IMG/VR virus record: IMGVR_UViG_3300032516_002998
Location: 1-41,807 of that record
DNA from: a virus
Length of the DNA: 41,807 bases
Strand: one strand, 5' to 3'
The notes under the pieces were generated by a model. That model had not been told where the DNA came from, ran no database searches, and saw nothing but the letters and a program-made list of their open reading frames with translations. The position numbers and the translations under genes are program-made. Positions 41,349 to 41,807 of the stretch are shown here, one piece after another (within the stretch, counting starts at the first letter, position 1; the number at the start of each line of letters is the position of its first letter).

Positions 41349-41807
41349 TTATGAATTTTGGGCTTGAGTCAATACTGCGATAGTAGAGTCGCCACCTATA
41401 GTAAATTGAGTGTCTGAAGTATTATAGTATAAATAATTAATCCCTGACACTGCAAGAGGTGTTACAGCTTTCGTTAGTCCCACAACAGGCGCAACATATA
41501 AATCGCCTGTACCAACTTTACCATAAAATCTAAGACCGGATGTGTCTACTACCCCATCTCCACGAGCATACTCAGATAAAATTGGTATCTGTGCATAATA
41601 AAAACTTTGATCATCGGGACTACCACCGAGAGCAGACATGTATAAGTTTACACGACAGGATGGTCGGATTAGTCCTGTTTGGTTATGGAATACATTTGAC
41701 GTAATTCCACTAGTAGAAGAAATATACGGTAGTACACTTCGATTATAGCTCATGTTATCACTATTAGTAGTTGACCCAGTTGTCACCACATTGGTACTCA
41801 TTGAGTA
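41349..41807 (-). CDS. Virion structural/tail protein, paralogue 3 (partial, N-terminus beyond window)
   Basis: The frame is open to the last base (TAC TCA ATG ... on the minus strand), so the ATG at 41801 is probably internal. The 153 visible codons match the C-terminal third of the two paralogues downstream: LPYISS, VFHNQTGLIRPSCRVN, YYAQIPILSEYARGDGV, YGKVGTGDLY. Full-length paralogues are about 480 residues, so roughly 320 residues should lie to the right of the window. It makes this a family of at least three tandem genes. Confidence 0.68.
   Translation of the reverse strand, partial: YSMSTNVVTTGSTTNSDNMSYNRSVLPYISSTSGITSNVFHNQTGLIRPSCRVNLYMSALGGSPDDQSFYYAQIPILSEYARGDGVVDTSGLRFYGKVGTGDLYVAPVVGLTKAVTPLAVSGINYLYYNTSDTQFTIGGDSTIAVLTQAQNS

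Noticed and set aside
1-41807. tRNA genes, CRISPR arrays, insertion sequences, integrase or attachment sites
   Set aside because: No cloverleaf with conserved T-loop, no regularly spaced short repeats, no transposase or integrase frame was recognised by eye.

Overview
The window reads as part of the genome of a large tailed bacteriophage (Caudoviricetes, probably a jumbo myovirus-like phage; host unknown). The DNA is AT-rich (roughly 37-40% G+C in sampled lines) and tightly packed. All supported genes lie on the minus strand, so transcription runs from high to low coordinates, with many ATGA/TAATG start-stop overlaps. I recognise a large terminase, a portal, a prohead-protease-like protein, many tail/adhesin proteins and phage-type nucleic acid enzymes. 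I see no tRNA, rRNA, CRISPR array, insertion sequence or plus-strand gene.

Layout in transcription order. (1) 41807-21950: tail fibre/adhesin region. It starts with three related virion proteins, the first cut by the window end. Next comes a PKD-domain fibre with four 63-bp tandem repeats, then two copies of a three-gene cassette (about 445-aa protein, about 1,080-aa fibre, about 70-aa small protein), then two more propeller fibres and a clear terminator at 21915-21942. (2) 21868-18400: a translationally coupled cluster of a P-loop nucleotide kinase, a radical SAM/SPASM enzyme, a family-4-like uracil-DNA glycosylase homologue, three unknown small proteins and an FmdB-type zinc ribbon. (3) 18238-9468: DNA topology block with a small Cys-rich protein, GyrB, GyrA, a 71-aa protein, a freestanding homing-endonuclease-like gene, topoisomerase I, a small basic protein and a GNAT acetyltransferase. 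(4) 9354-1: a zinc-ribbon protein, a one-span membrane protein, a second FmdB ribbon, a sigma-70-family factor, then the head module (TerL, two small proteins, portal, a SWIM-finger protein, prohead protease running off the left end).

Working model. The sigma-like factor lies directly upstream of terminase and portal and is a candidate late-transcription specificity factor. Gyrase plus topoisomerase I would give the phage its own control of supercoiling. The kinase/radical SAM/UDG-like trio may act on nucleotides or DNA bases (inference). The repeated fibre cassettes look like an adhesin locus that evolves by duplication, module swapping and repeat-number change. The least expected features are the SWIM-like Cys/His tail on the sigma factor, the eroded first GyrA box, the duplicated fibre cassette with its small partner proteins, and the number of small Cys-rich metal-binding proteins.
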